A stretch of 64,000 nucleotides of DNA from Streptomyces sp. NRRL S-340 (GTDB lineage Bacteria > Actinomycetota > Actinomycetes > Streptomycetales > Streptomycetaceae). The stretch lies in NCBI RefSeq assembly GCF_000720185.1, contig NZ_JOIY01000010.1:124001-188000 (forward strand), read 5' to 3'. Made by a program: the position numbers and the translations under genes. Shown in pieces: positions 42,692-53,633 of the stretch. Under the pieces are notes generated by a model. That model was not told the origin of the DNA, ran no database searches, and saw nothing but the letters and a program-made list of their open reading frames with translations. Position 1 is the stretch's first letter. Every line of letters begins with the position of its first letter.

Positions 42692-43730
42692 CGGCGTCCG
42701 TCCTTCCCAGTCCGAACCAGCGGGCCTGGCCCAGGGTGACGAGGGCGATGATCAGCGCGAGGATCACCGCGCCCGCGCTGCCGAGGCCCAGGTTCTGCCC
42801 CTGGCCGAGGGCGGTGTAGTAGAGGTAGACGAGCGGCGGGCGGGCGTAGGGCGGGTAGCCGCGGGCGTCGGAGAGCAGGTTGTAGAACTCGTCGAAGGAC
42901 TGGAAGGCGTTGATGACGAGGAGCAGGACCACCGCGACGGAGGTGGCGCGCAGTTGCGGCAGGGTGATGTGCCGCAGCACCTGCCGGCCGGGGCGAGCGC
43001 CGTCCACGGCGGCGGCCTCGTAGAGCACCGGGTCGATCCGCTGGAGCCCGGCCAGGAACAGGATCATGTAGAAACCGGCCTGGAGCCACAGCCGTACGGT
43101 CACGATGACCAGCCAGTACCAGGGCGGGTCGGTGGTCGACAGCCAGGCCACCGGGTCGGCGCCGAAGAAGTCCAGGACGGTGTTGGCGAGCCCGAACCGC
43201 ACCCCGTTGAAGATCGACATCTTCCAGACGAGGGCGGCGACGACGTAACTGCACGCGGCCGGCAGGAAGAACACCGAGCGGAAGAACGCCTGCGCGCGGC
43301 GGACCCGGTTGACCATGAGGGCGAGGCAGAGGGAGAGGGCGTAGGTGGCCGGGACGATGAACGCCGTGAAGAGGAGGAAGGTGCGCAGGCTGTCGAGGAA
43401 GGCGTCGTCCTTCAGCATCGCGGTGTAGTTGTCCAGCCCGGTGAAGCGGGTGGGCGTGACGGTGTTGTGCGCGTCGAAGAAGCTGAGGGCGACGCTCCAC
43501 AGCAGCGGGACGTAGGTGAACAGGGCGAGGCCCGCGGCGAAGGGCCCGACGAAGACCCAGAACCAGAGGGTGCGCCGCCGGCGCACGGCCCGGGCGCTCG
43601 CGTCCTCCCTGGCGCCCACGACCTCCCGCGCCCTCACGGCCGACCCGGTACCGGTCCGCGCCCTCCCTGCCGGGGCCTGCCCGGTCGGAGCCTTCCCGGC
43701 CGGCGTGTTCCCCGTCGGTGCCGCGCTCAC
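42684..43730 (-). CDS. Sugar ABC transporter permease (MalF-type)
   Basis: A 348-residue permease. An Ala/Gly/Thr/Arg-rich cytoplasmic N-terminus of about 50 residues (GKAPTGQAPAGRARTGTG) precedes six membrane helices. The EAA loop is VLYEAAAVDGARPGRQVLRHI. It overlaps the binding-protein gene by 4 nt (ATGA) and the MalG-type gene by 8 nt, so the three are translated together. The substrate is not recognisable. Confidence 0.93.
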   Translation of the reverse strand: MSAAPTGNTPAGKAPTGQAPAGRARTGTGSAVRAREVVGAREDASARAVRRRRTLWFWVFVGPFAAGLALFTYVPLLWSVALSFFDAHNTVTPTRFTGLDNYTAMLKDDAFLDSLRTFLLFTAFIVPATYALSLCLALMVNRVRRAQAFFRSVFFLPAACSYVVAALVWKMSIFNGVRFGLANTVLDFFGADPVAWLSTTDPPWYWLVIVTVRLWLQAGFYMILFLAGLQRIDPVLYEAAAVDGARPGRQVLRHITLPQLRATSVAVVLLLVINAFQSFDEFYNLLSDARGYPPYARPPLVYLYYTALGQGQNLGLGSAGAVILALIIALVTLGQARWFGLGRTDADG

Positions 43731-44986
43731 GGCTTCTTCTTCACGCGGTCGAGTTCGGCCGACACCTTCCGCAGCACCGCCTTCAACTCACTGTCCGGAT
43801 TCGCCCCGTCCTTGATGATCCGGCTCAGCGCGTCCTGGTAGGCGGTCTGGGCGGCCGGGGTCCACAGCAGGGGCTGGGCGTACCCGTGGTCGGTGGTCAG
43901 GCGCACGGCGTCGGCGGCGGCGCCGGTGCGCAGCTTGGCGGCCTTCTCGGCGAGCGAGATCCGGGCCGGGATGTGGAAGCCGTAGGAGAGCGCGAAGTCC
44001 TCCTGGTCGTCGGTGCGCCGCACCCACAGCCACTTCACGAACTCCTTGGCCGCGTCCTGGTGGCGGCTGCGGGCGCTGACGGCGGCGGCGTACGCGCCGA
44101 CGGGCACGGCCGGACGGCCGGAGGGGCCGTCCGCGGGGAAGGGCAGCACGCCGAAGTCGTCGCCGAGTTCCTTCTGCACCTGGGGCAGCGCCCACAGCCC
44201 GGACCACTGCATGGCGGTCAGGCCCTGGAGGAACGCGGACGGGTCGGACCAGTCGGCGGGGGCGCCGAGCAGCAGGGACTTGCCGGCGTACAGCCGGCGG
44301 ACCTTGGCGAGGGTGCGCGCGGCGGCCGGGTCGTCGAAGCCGGGCCTGCCGTCCTCGGTGACGAGCTGGAGTCCGGCCGCGTACAGGGGTGTTCCGCCGA
44401 GGACGCCCGCGCCGCCGTCGTTGCCGAGGAAGAGTCCCTTGGTCTTCCTGGTGGTGAGCTTCCTGGCGGCGTCGACGAGGGCGTCGAGGGTGTCCGGCGG
44501 CCGGAGCCCGGCGTCCCGGAGCAGGCTCTTGCGGTAGTAGAGCATCTGCATGTCGATGACCTGCGGGATGCCCCAGATCTTCCCGCCGTACGTCTTCGGG
44601 GTGAGCACCGCCGGGTTGAAGTCGTCCTTGACGCCGTCGAGCAGGGCGGTGAGATCGGCGACCTGACCGCCCTGGATCTGGTCCAGGGTGGGCCCGTTGA
44701 CCTCGAAGACGTCCGGGCCGGAGTCGGTGAGGAGCGCGGCGGCGGTCTGCTGGTCGTAGTTGCCCGGCCGCCACTGGACGGTGACGCGGGCCTTGCCGTA
44801 CGCGGCGGCGTACCGCTTCACCGCCTGCTCGGTGCCGCTCTCGCCGTACTGGTGGTACCACTGCGTCAGTACCGGCCCCGATCCCCCGCCGCCGTCCCCG
44901 CGCCCGGTGTTGCTCCCGCAGGCGGCGAGCAGCCCGCCGCCCGCGACCGCCCCGGCGCCGAGCAGTGCTCTGCGGCTGATGGTCAT
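43727..44986 (-). CDS. Sugar ABC transporter substrate-binding lipoprotein
   Basis: A 419-residue extracellular solute-binding protein of the MalE-type family. The lipobox LLAACGSN places the lipidated Cys at 23, and SRRALLG before the hydrophobic run suggests possible Tat export. The body has typical motifs (VTVQWRPGNYDQQTAAALLTDSGPDV region, GIPQVIDMQMLYYRK). The ATG at 44986 follows AGGGGG, while an upstream in-frame start would add a basic extension without lipobox logic. It is first in the importer operon. The ligand is unknown, probably an oligosaccharide. Confidence 0.93.
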   Translation of the reverse strand: MTISRRALLGAGAVAGGGLLAACGSNTGRGDGGGGSGPVLTQWYHQYGESGTEQAVKRYAAAYGKARVTVQWRPGNYDQQTAAALLTDSGPDVFEVNGPTLDQIQGGQVADLTALLDGVKDDFNPAVLTPKTYGGKIWGIPQVIDMQMLYYRKSLLRDAGLRPPDTLDALVDAARKLTTRKTKGLFLGNDGGAGVLGGTPLYAAGLQLVTEDGRPGFDDPAAARTLAKVRRLYAGKSLLLGAPADWSDPSAFLQGLTAMQWSGLWALPQVQKELGDDFGVLPFPADGPSGRPAVPVGAYAAAVSARSRHQDAAKEFVKWLWVRRTDDQEDFALSYGFHIPARISLAEKAAKLRTGAAADAVRLTTDHGYAQPLLWTPAAQTAYQDALSRIIKDGANPDSELKAVLRKVSAELDRVKKKP

Positions 44987-45311
44987 GTGCGCCCCCTGAC
45001 GCTCGTCCTCGCTGCCCGCCCGCACGGCCGTACCCGCACCGTGCCCGGCCCAACGATCAACCATGCACCGTGATTACGACAGGAGCGTGGCGGCGGTGTG
45101 TACGCGTCAAGAGCGCACTTCCGGCCACCCGCGACGCCCGGCGCCGGCGCGGGGCGCGAGCGCGGCGGCCGGGCGCGGGGGGCGGGCGGGCAGGAGGTCC
45201 GGCGCCGGGCAGGGGGCGGAGAAGCCGCAGGTGACCGGGTGCGTGGGCCGTTGGGGTGGTTCCGGCGGCGGGTCCGTGTCGGCCTCACGCGCAGGGGTTA
45301 CCCACAGTGGT
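44987..45311. other. Divergent intergenic region
   Basis: This 325-bp region holds the promoters of the sugar importer and the PepSY lipoprotein. Nothing beyond GC-rich sequence and a mildly AT-rich patch (GTAATCACGG on the minus strand near 45070) is visible. No gene is convincing. Confidence 0.5.
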
Positions 45312-46115
45312 ATGACAACCGCGCTTCGTATTCCGCCCCTGCGTTCGATCGTCGCGATCTGTGCTCTGGGCGGCTCCGCTCTGCTGATGACCGCCTGCTC
45401 GAACGGCTCGACCGGGTCGAGTGTCGCCGAGGCGGCCGAGGCCAGTCCCACGTCGGCCTCGCCCACGGCACCGTCCTCCCCCTCCCCCACCGCGTCGCTG
45501 ACCAAGGACCAGGCCGAGCGCCGGGACCTGCTCGCCAAGACGCACGTGAGCTGGGACAAGGCCGCCGACACCGCCGTGAAGGAGGTGTCCGGCGGCAAGC
45601 TGGTCTCCATCGAGCTGAAGAACGCCTCGCACGGCAACACCTCTTCGCCGGGCATGGCCACCTCCCCCGGCCCCGCGTCCCCGAGCCCCGCCTCCCCGAG
45701 CCCCGCGTCCCCGAGCCCCGCGTCCCCGGGCACCGGCACCGCGAGCCCGTCGCCCTCCGCGGGCGCGGCGGAGTGGGAGACCAAGGTCGCCGCCGCCGAC
45801 GGCACGGTCCACCGGGTCGACGTCGACGCCGCCACCGGCAAGGTGTCGCGCAAGGCGGTCGAGCCGGACCAGGACGCCGGCGACAAGCGCAAGGTCGCCG
45901 ACCGGCTGAAGAAGGTCACCCGGACGCCCGCGCAGGCCGTGCGGACGGCCACCGGCAAGACCAAGGGCACGGTCACCGGCGTCGACCTCGACGAGCACGA
46001 CAACAAGCTCGTCTGGGCCGTCGACGTCGTCACGCCCAAGGACTGGCACAAGACGACCTACGACATCGACGTGGCCAATGGCAACGTCGTGCGCGAGCAC
46101 GTCGACCGCGACTGA
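45312..46115 (+). CDS. PepSY-domain lipoprotein
   Basis: A 267-residue lipoprotein with lipobox LLMTACSN (Cys29). Two PepSY-like halves are visible: TVKEVSGGKLVSIELKN...WETKVAAADGTVHRVDVDAATGKV and TPAQAVRTATGKTKGTVTGVDLDE...YDIDVANGNVV. PepSY domains resemble protease propeptides and are thought to inhibit or regulate extracellular enzymes. A Ser-Pro-Ala linker (SPASPSPASPSPASPG) encoded by a 15-bp repeat splits the first domain. The ATG at 45312 is the first sensible start. A terminator at 46156-46194 ends the transcript. Confidence 0.88.
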   Translation: MTTALRIPPLRSIVAICALGGSALLMTACSNGSTGSSVAEAAEASPTSASPTAPSSPSPTASLTKDQAERRDLLAKTHVSWDKAADTAVKEVSGGKLVSIELKNASHGNTSSPGMATSPGPASPSPASPSPASPSPASPGTGTASPSPSAGAAEWETKVAAADGTVHRVDVDAATGKVSRKAVEPDQDAGDKRKVADRLKKVTRTPAQAVRTATGKTKGTVTGVDLDEHDNKLVWAVDVVTPKDWHKTTYDIDVANGNVVREHVDRD

Positions 46116-46155
46116 ACGCGCCCGGCACCCGCGCACACCGCGGGAGGCGCACGAC

Positions 46156-46194
46156 AGGGGCGGCATCCCCGCACAAGGATGCCGCCCCTTTCTT
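46156..46194 (+). terminator. Intrinsic terminator after the PepSY gene
   Basis: A perfect 13-bp stem (46156-46168 with 46177-46189) is followed by TTTCTT. It is one of the best terminators in the window and lies between convergent genes. Confidence 0.92.
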
Positions 46195-46274
46195 CGTGAA
46201 CCGGAGTCCCCGCCGCGATCGGCAGTGAGGGTCGGGGACCACGACGAGGACTCCGGGGTCTTCTCACACCGGCG

Positions 46275-49022
<2,748 letters not shown>

Positions 49023-49222
49023 GGGTCTCGACTCCTCGAGGACGCGGTGGCTGCCCTGACGGCGAGGAACATACCCAGATCGAAGGCTTGTGGGTACGTC
49101 CACTCGTGCGTCATGCGCCCGTAACCAGCGGTCCGCCAGCGGATCGAAAGTCAAGGCTTGGCAAGTCGTCAGGGCCGGATGTTTTCACTTCTTGAACGGT
49201 CCACTGCCCATGGACCCGTCAT

Positions 49223-49240
49223 GCCGCTCATATGAGCGGC
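49223..49240. promoter_or_regulatory. 18-bp perfect palindrome, ppdK upstream
   Basis: GCCGCTCATATGAGCGGC is a perfect 18-bp palindrome about 200 bp before ppdK. Its core CGCTCATATGAGCG recurs with one change at 49326-49339. It looks like a dimeric regulator's site; the protein is unknown. Confidence 0.65.
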
Positions 49241-49279
49241 TACAGGCACGGGTGATTTCGATCGCTGAACGATCGAAGG

Positions 49280-49296
49280 GTGGCACTGAGTGCCAC
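49280..49296. promoter_or_regulatory. GTGGCACT-G-AGTGCCAC dyad
   Basis: A perfect 8-bp inverted repeat around a central G sits between the two CGCTCA palindromes. It resembles a TetR- or GntR-type operator. It is not the HrcA CIRCE element, which needs a 9-bp spacer. Confidence 0.6.
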
Positions 49297-49325
49297 TCCT
49301 TGGAGAAGTGCAGACGCCGATAATC

Positions 49326-49339
49326 CGCTCATGTGAGCG
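49326..49339. promoter_or_regulatory. Second CGCTCA-TG-TGAGCG palindrome
   Basis: This 14-bp dyad matches the core of the 49223 palindrome. The centres are 101 bp apart, close to an integral number of helical turns, which could allow looping. Confidence 0.55.
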
Positions 49340-49740
49340 CACCCCTTATCAAGGGTGGCGAGAATCACGCTGCCATACGCGCCCGGATTCCACCATGCGG
49401 ACCTCCCGGACCACCCGTGCGGGCGGTCCCGGAGGAGGGGTCCGGCACGGCTCCCGGCGCCCCGTTCGCCGGGTTTGTGCCCCGCCGGCCCGGAAAGGCA
49501 CCGGACGTCGGACCGTACGGATCCCCGGCGGCCTCGCTTCCCCTCTCCCGGGCAGCCCGCCGCTCCTCGCCCCCGCGCACGGAAGGACGCCGGGGTGCCC
49601 CGGGGCGGACGCACACACCGGCCGCCGAACGGGCGCCCGCGCGCCGCCGGCCGGGCGGACACCCGGCCGTGGGGCTCCCCCGGGCCCCGCCAGGCGGACA
49701 CCTGGGCGCGCAGGACCACCCCGGGCCGCGCCACCCGGAC

Positions 49741-49759
49741 ACGCCCCCTCTCAGGGCGT
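49741..49759 (-). terminator. Weak hairpin after dusB
   Basis: ACGCCC (49741-49746) pairs with GGGCGT (49754-49759) directly after the dusB stop on the minus strand. The stem is only 6 bp with no U-tract. Confidence 0.4.
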
Positions 49760-49760
49760 C

Positions 49761-50903
49761 TCAGCCGCCCGACGTGTCCAGTTCCGCGTCCTCGCCGACG
49801 CCCGCGCAGTCGTACGGGTCCTTCAGCCAGCCGTCCGGGAGGACCACGCGGTTGTTGCCGGAGGTGCGGCCGCGGGGGCCGTCGGCGCCGGCGGGCCAGG
49901 GCTGGTCGAGGTCCAGTTCGTCCAGGCCGGCCCGCAGGTCGGCCAGGGAGGAGGTGATCGCCAGCCGCTTGCGCATCTCGGAACCGACCGCGAAGCCCTT
50001 CAGGTACCAGGCGACGTGCTTGCGGAAGTCGATGACGCCGCGTGACTCGTCGCCGATCCACTCGCCGAGCAGGGTGGCGTGCCGGACCATCACGTCGGCG
50101 ACCTCGCGCAGGGCGGGCCGGGCGGCGAAGTCCGTACGGCCCTCGAAGGCGGCGACCAGGTCGGCGAAGAGCCACGGCCGGCCCAGGCAGCCGCGGCCCA
50201 CGACCACGCCGTCGCAGCCGGTCTCGCGGACCATCCGCAGCGCGTCCTGGGCCGACCAGATGTCACCGTTGCCGAGCACGGGGATCTCCGGGACGTGCTC
50301 CTTGAGGCGGGCGATGGCCTCCCAGTCGGCGGTGCCGCCGTAGTGCTGGGCGGCGGTGCGGCCGTGCAGGGCGATGGAGGTGACGCCCTCCTCGACGGCG
50401 ATCCGGCCGGCGTCGAGGTAGGTGAGGTGGTCGTCGTCGATGCCCTTGCGCATCTTCATGGTGACCGGCAGGTCGCCCGCGCCGCTGACCGCCTCGCGCA
50501 GGATGGAGCGCAGCAGGTTGCGCTTGTAGGGCAGGGCCGAGCCGCCGCCCTTGCGGGTCACCTTCGGGACCGGGCAGCCGAAGTTCAGGTCGATGTGGTC
50601 GGCGAGGTCCTCCTCGGCGATCATGCGGACCGCCTTGCCGACGGTCGCCGGATCGACGCCGTACAGCTGGATCGAGCGCGGCGTCTCGCTCGCGTCGAAC
50701 CGGATCAGCTGCATGGTCTTCTCGTTGCGCTCGACCAGGGCCCGAGTGGTGATCATCTCGCTGACGAACAGGCCCTTGCCGCCGCTGAACTCCCTGCACA
50801 GCGTGCGGAAGGGCGCGTTGGTGATCCCGGCCATGGGGGCGAGGACCACGGGGGGCCGGACGGTGTGTGGGCCGATCTGGAGCGGGGACTCGGGCGTGGA
50901 CAT
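49761..50903 (-). CDS. dusB: tRNA-dihydrouridine synthase
   Basis: A 380-residue flavoenzyme that reduces uridine in the tRNA D loop. The TIM-barrel starts VVLAPMAGITNAPFRTLCREF, DLNFGCPVPKVTRKGGGSAL carries the catalytic Cys, and ALHGRTAAQHYGGTADW and GCDGVVVGRGCLGRPW bind FMN. The ATG at 50903 yields MSTPESPLQIGPHTVRPP; an in-frame ATG at 50945 would add 14 residues and is possible, because the purine run at 50903 is very close to the start codon. It is divergent from the MFS gene. Confidence 0.95.
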   Translation of the reverse strand: MSTPESPLQIGPHTVRPPVVLAPMAGITNAPFRTLCREFSGGKGLFVSEMITTRALVERNEKTMQLIRFDASETPRSIQLYGVDPATVGKAVRMIAEEDLADHIDLNFGCPVPKVTRKGGGSALPYKRNLLRSILREAVSGAGDLPVTMKMRKGIDDDHLTYLDAGRIAVEEGVTSIALHGRTAAQHYGGTADWEAIARLKEHVPEIPVLGNGDIWSAQDALRMVRETGCDGVVVGRGCLGRPWLFADLVAAFEGRTDFAARPALREVADVMVRHATLLGEWIGDESRGVIDFRKHVAWYLKGFAVGSEMRKRLAITSSLADLRAGLDELDLDQPWPAGADGPRGRTSGNNRVVLPDGWLKDPYDCAGVGEDAELDTSGG

Positions 50904-50948
50904 TCCCCCATTGTCCCGCACGGGCAGCGAACTTGTAACAGTCATTAG

Positions 50949-50977
50949 TTAACCGCACTATCGATATCGACTACGCT
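50949..50977 (+). promoter_or_regulatory. Promoter of the MFS gene with internal palindrome
   Basis: TTAACC (50949-50954) and TACGCT (50972-50977) are 17 bp apart. Predicted transcription starts at the ATG at 50985, so the message is probably leaderless. TCGATATCGA (50961-50970) is a perfect palindrome in the spacer and a likely repressor site. Confidence 0.6.
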
Positions 50978-50984
50978 GGTGCAC

Positions 50985-52430
50985 ATGCCCGAGCTGAGTC
51001 ACCGCCGGCGGCTGCTGGTGCTCGCCATCTGCTGCATGAGCCTGCTGATCGTGAGTCTGGACAACACCGTCCTGAACGTCGCCCTGCCCTCCATGCAGCG
51101 CGAGCTGCACGCCGGCACGTCCGGTCTGCAATGGACGATCGACGCCTACACCCTGGTGCTGGCCTCCCTGCTGATGCTGGCCGGCTCCACCGCCGACCGG
51201 ATCGGCCGCAAGCGCGTCTTCATGACCGGCCTGGTCGTCTTCGGCATCGGCTCGCTGCTGTGCTCCCTGGCCCCGAACCTCGAACTGCTCGTCGTCTTCC
51301 GCATGGTGCAGGCCGTCGGCGGCTCGATGCTCAACCCGGTCGCCATGTCGATCATCACCAACACCTTCACCGACCCGCGCGAACGCGCCCGCGCCATCGG
51401 CGTGTGGGGCGCCGTGGTCGGCATATCCATGGCCGCCGGGCCGCTGGTCGGCGGGCTGCTGGTGGAGTCCGTCGGGTGGCGCTCGATCTTCTGGCTCAAC
51501 CTGCCCGTCGGCCTCGCCGCGATCCTGCTCACCCTCCGCTTCGTCCCCGAGTCCCGCGCCCCCAGGGCCCGCCGCCCCGACCCGGTCGGCCAGGTGCTCG
51601 TCATCGCCCTGTTCGGCGCGCTGACGTACGCGATCATCGAGGCCCCGGACGCCGGCGCCACCCTGGTCCTGCCGTTCGCCGCCGTCGCGCTCGCCGCGCT
51701 GCTCGGCCTGCTGTGGTACGAGCCGCGCCGCACCGAACCCCTCATCGACCTGCGCTTCTTCCGCTCCGCCCCGTTCAGCGGGGCCACGGTCATCGCGGTC
51801 AGCGGCTTCGCGGCGCTCGGCGGCTTCCTGTTCCTGTCCACGCTCTACCTGCAGAACGTGCGCGGTCTGGACGCCCTGCACGCCGGACTGTGGATGCTGC
51901 CGATGGCGGCGCCCACGTTCCTGTGCGCCCCGCTGTCCGGGCGGCTGGTCGGCACCCGGGGGCCGCGGCTGCCGCTGCTGATCGCCGGCACCGCCATGAC
52001 GGCGAGCGCCGTGCTGTTCGCGCTCTTCGAGGCCGAGACGTCGAACGCCACGCTGCTCGCCGGGTACGTCCTGTTCGGCATCGGCTTCGGCTTCGTCAAC
52101 GCGCCCATCACCAACACCGCCGTGTCCGGCATGCCGCGCGCCCAGGCCGGGGTCGCCGCGGCCGTCGCCTCCACCAGCCGGCAGCTCGGCTCGACCCTCG
52201 GCGTGGCGGTGGTCGGCGCCCTGCTGGCGTCCGGGACCGGCTCGTCCTCCTACCGGGACACGTTCGTGTCGGCCGCCCGGCCCGGGTGGTGGGTGCTGGT
52301 GGTGTGCGGTGCGCTGGTGCTGGTGCTGGGCGCCCTCACCAGCGGCCGGTGGGCCCGGCGGACCGCCGAACGCACCGCCGACCGGCTCCAGGAGCACGAG
52401 GTACGGCAGGCGGCGGGCGTCGGCGCCTGA
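50985..52430 (+). CDS. MFS drug-efflux transporter (DHA2 type)
   Basis: A 481-residue protein with about 14 membrane helices. Family motifs are LDNTVLNVALPSMQREL (motif D1), GSTADRIGRKRVFMTG (motif A) and VGISMAAGPLVGGLLVESVGWRSIFWLNLPVG (motif C region). These transporters expel drugs or secondary metabolites using the proton gradient. The ATG at 50985 coincides with the predicted transcription start; a GTG at 50979 is the alternative. It ends 28 bp before the convergent XRE regulator gene. The palindrome in its promoter suggests repression by an unlinked or neighbouring regulator. Confidence 0.93.
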   Translation: MPELSHRRRLLVLAICCMSLLIVSLDNTVLNVALPSMQRELHAGTSGLQWTIDAYTLVLASLLMLAGSTADRIGRKRVFMTGLVVFGIGSLLCSLAPNLELLVVFRMVQAVGGSMLNPVAMSIITNTFTDPRERARAIGVWGAVVGISMAAGPLVGGLLVESVGWRSIFWLNLPVGLAAILLTLRFVPESRAPRARRPDPVGQVLVIALFGALTYAIIEAPDAGATLVLPFAAVALAALLGLLWYEPRRTEPLIDLRFFRSAPFSGATVIAVSGFAALGGFLFLSTLYLQNVRGLDALHAGLWMLPMAAPTFLCAPLSGRLVGTRGPRLPLLIAGTAMTASAVLFALFEAETSNATLLAGYVLFGIGFGFVNAPITNTAVSGMPRAQAGVAAAVASTSRQLGSTLGVAVVGALLASGTGSSSYRDTFVSAARPGWWVLVVCGALVLVLGALTSGRWARRTAERTADRLQEHEVRQAAGVGA

Positions 52431-52458
52431 CGGGAGCGCGGGACGTCCCGGGAGGCTC

Positions 52459-53532
52459 TCAGATGCGGGCTCCCACTTCGTCCGAGCCCTGAGCCTGCCG
52501 TTCCACCGCGATGGCGTGCAGCTTCTCCAGCCGCTCCCGGGACTCCTCGTCCGCCGGGACGTAGGTGACCATGCGCGGGCCCGCCTCCGGGCTGAGCCAC
52601 AGGTCGGTCTGGTCGACGGTGAGGCGGCCGACGCGGGCGTTGCGGAACTCCTTGCGTTTGCCCGCCGGCGCGACCACCTCGTGCCGGTCCCAGGCCTCGC
52701 GGAAGTCGGGCGACTCACGCAGCCGCTTGAGCAGCGTCTTCCAGGCCGGGTCGGCGAGGTGGCCGGCCATCGCCGCCCGGAAGCGGGCCGCCATGATCCG
52801 GGTGGCCTCCTCCAGGTGCACGATCGACGAGCGCCACTGCGGGTTCGTGTACGCCAGGATCATGCAGTTGCGGTCCTCGGGCGGCACCGCTTCCAGGTCG
52901 CACAGGAGCAGGCCGTAGGTGCGGTTGTGGGCGAGGATGTCGTACCTGCTGTTCTGCAGGCAGGCCGGATAGGGCTCGATCTGTTCCAGGAGGGCGCGCA
53001 GGGCCGGGGTGACCGACGGGCAGGTGGTCGTCGGCGCCGGATCGGCGGCACCGGCGAGCCGGAAGAGGTGGGCGCGCTCGCTGGGGTCGAGCAGCAGGGT
53101 GCGGGCGAGGGCGTCCAGGACCTGCGCGGAGACCTGGATGTCGCGGGCCTGTTCGAGCCAGGTGTACCAGGTGACGCCGACCGCCGAGAGGTGGGCGACC
53201 TCCTCGCGGCGCAGGCCCGGGGTACGGCGCCGGGCACCGCGCGGCAGGCCGACCCGCTCGGGGGCGATGTGCTCGCGGCGGTGCCGCAGGAAGGCGGCCA
53301 GCTCGTGCCGCCGGATCTCGGAGGCCGCGGCCTCCCGGACCCGCCCGGGCTGCTCCTGCCCGGCGCCGGCCGGGCCACCGGGCGCCGCGCCGGCCCCCGG
53401 TGCCGCCGGGACGCGCGCCGCCTCCCGTACGGCCGCAGCCCGCGGTGCCGCCGCCGTGCTCGCCGGGGCCGTACTCACCGCGGGCTCCGCCGTCGCCGTC
53501 CGTGCCGCCGTCTCCTGGGCCATGGTGGTCAT
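52459..53532 (-). CDS. XRE-family regulator with MmyB-like ligand domain
   Basis: A 357-residue regulator. A long Ala/Pro-rich N-terminal tail (1-70) precedes the helix-turn-helix (RTPGLRREEVAHLSAVGVTWYTWLEQ region) and a C-terminal MmyB-like domain (CLQNSRYDILAHNRTYGLLL, DWER-like YTNPQWRSSIVHLEEATRIM). MmyB domains resemble PAS folds and bind small lipophilic ligands. It is divergent from the second MFS gene, and an inverted repeat in the shared region is a probable operator. The ATG at 53532 is used; 53523 is also possible. Confidence 0.9.
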   Translation of the reverse strand: MTTMAQETAARTATAEPAVSTAPASTAAAPRAAAVREAARVPAAPGAGAAPGGPAGAGQEQPGRVREAAASEIRRHELAAFLRHRREHIAPERVGLPRGARRRTPGLRREEVAHLSAVGVTWYTWLEQARDIQVSAQVLDALARTLLLDPSERAHLFRLAGAADPAPTTTCPSVTPALRALLEQIEPYPACLQNSRYDILAHNRTYGLLLCDLEAVPPEDRNCMILAYTNPQWRSSIVHLEEATRIMAARFRAAMAGHLADPAWKTLLKRLRESPDFREAWDRHEVVAPAGKRKEFRNARVGRLTVDQTDLWLSPEAGPRMVTYVPADEESRERLEKLHAIAVERQAQGSDEVGARI

Positions 53533-53565
53533 GCCTCCAGCCTGCCGCCGCGCCGACCCTGTTTC

Positions 53566-53606
53566 CAGGTACTCCGGCTACCAGGATAAGGACACTCTGG
53601 TACCTG
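53566..53606. promoter_or_regulatory. Inverted repeat in the XRE / MFS divergent promoter
   Basis: CAGGTAC (53566-53572) and GTACCTG (53600-53606) form a wide dyad with a 27-bp spacer that contains a second CTACCAGG/CTCTGG pair. It lies between the two divergent starts, where the XRE regulator would be expected to bind. Confidence 0.5.
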
Positions 53607-53633
53607 CCTCGCTCCGGTCGCAGGCTCGGATGC

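Larger units (their letters stand above)
49023..49760. other. Long palindrome-rich gap between ppdK and dusB
   Basis: No convincing gene lies in these 738 bp. The ppdK-proximal half has three palindromes (49223-49240, 49280-49296, 49326-49339) and three copies of GATCGAAGG or GATCGAAAG (49078, 49142, 49271). The distal half is GC-rich, and a 30-codon ATG frame on the minus strand at 49332 is the only short candidate. A one-mismatch 11-bp hairpin sits at 49402-49435. Confidence 0.7.

Noticed and set aside
49280..49296. HrcA CIRCE element
   Set aside because: CIRCE is TTAGCACTC-N9-GAGTGCTAA; here the spacer is one base and no chaperone gene is near.
49240..49332. 30-codon peptide on the minus strand between ppdK and dusB
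   Set aside because: It overlaps all the palindromes and has a poorly placed purine run, so it is more likely regulatory DNA.
49402..49435. Terminator of dusB
   Set aside because: The stem has a central mismatch and lies more than 320 bp beyond the dusB stop.
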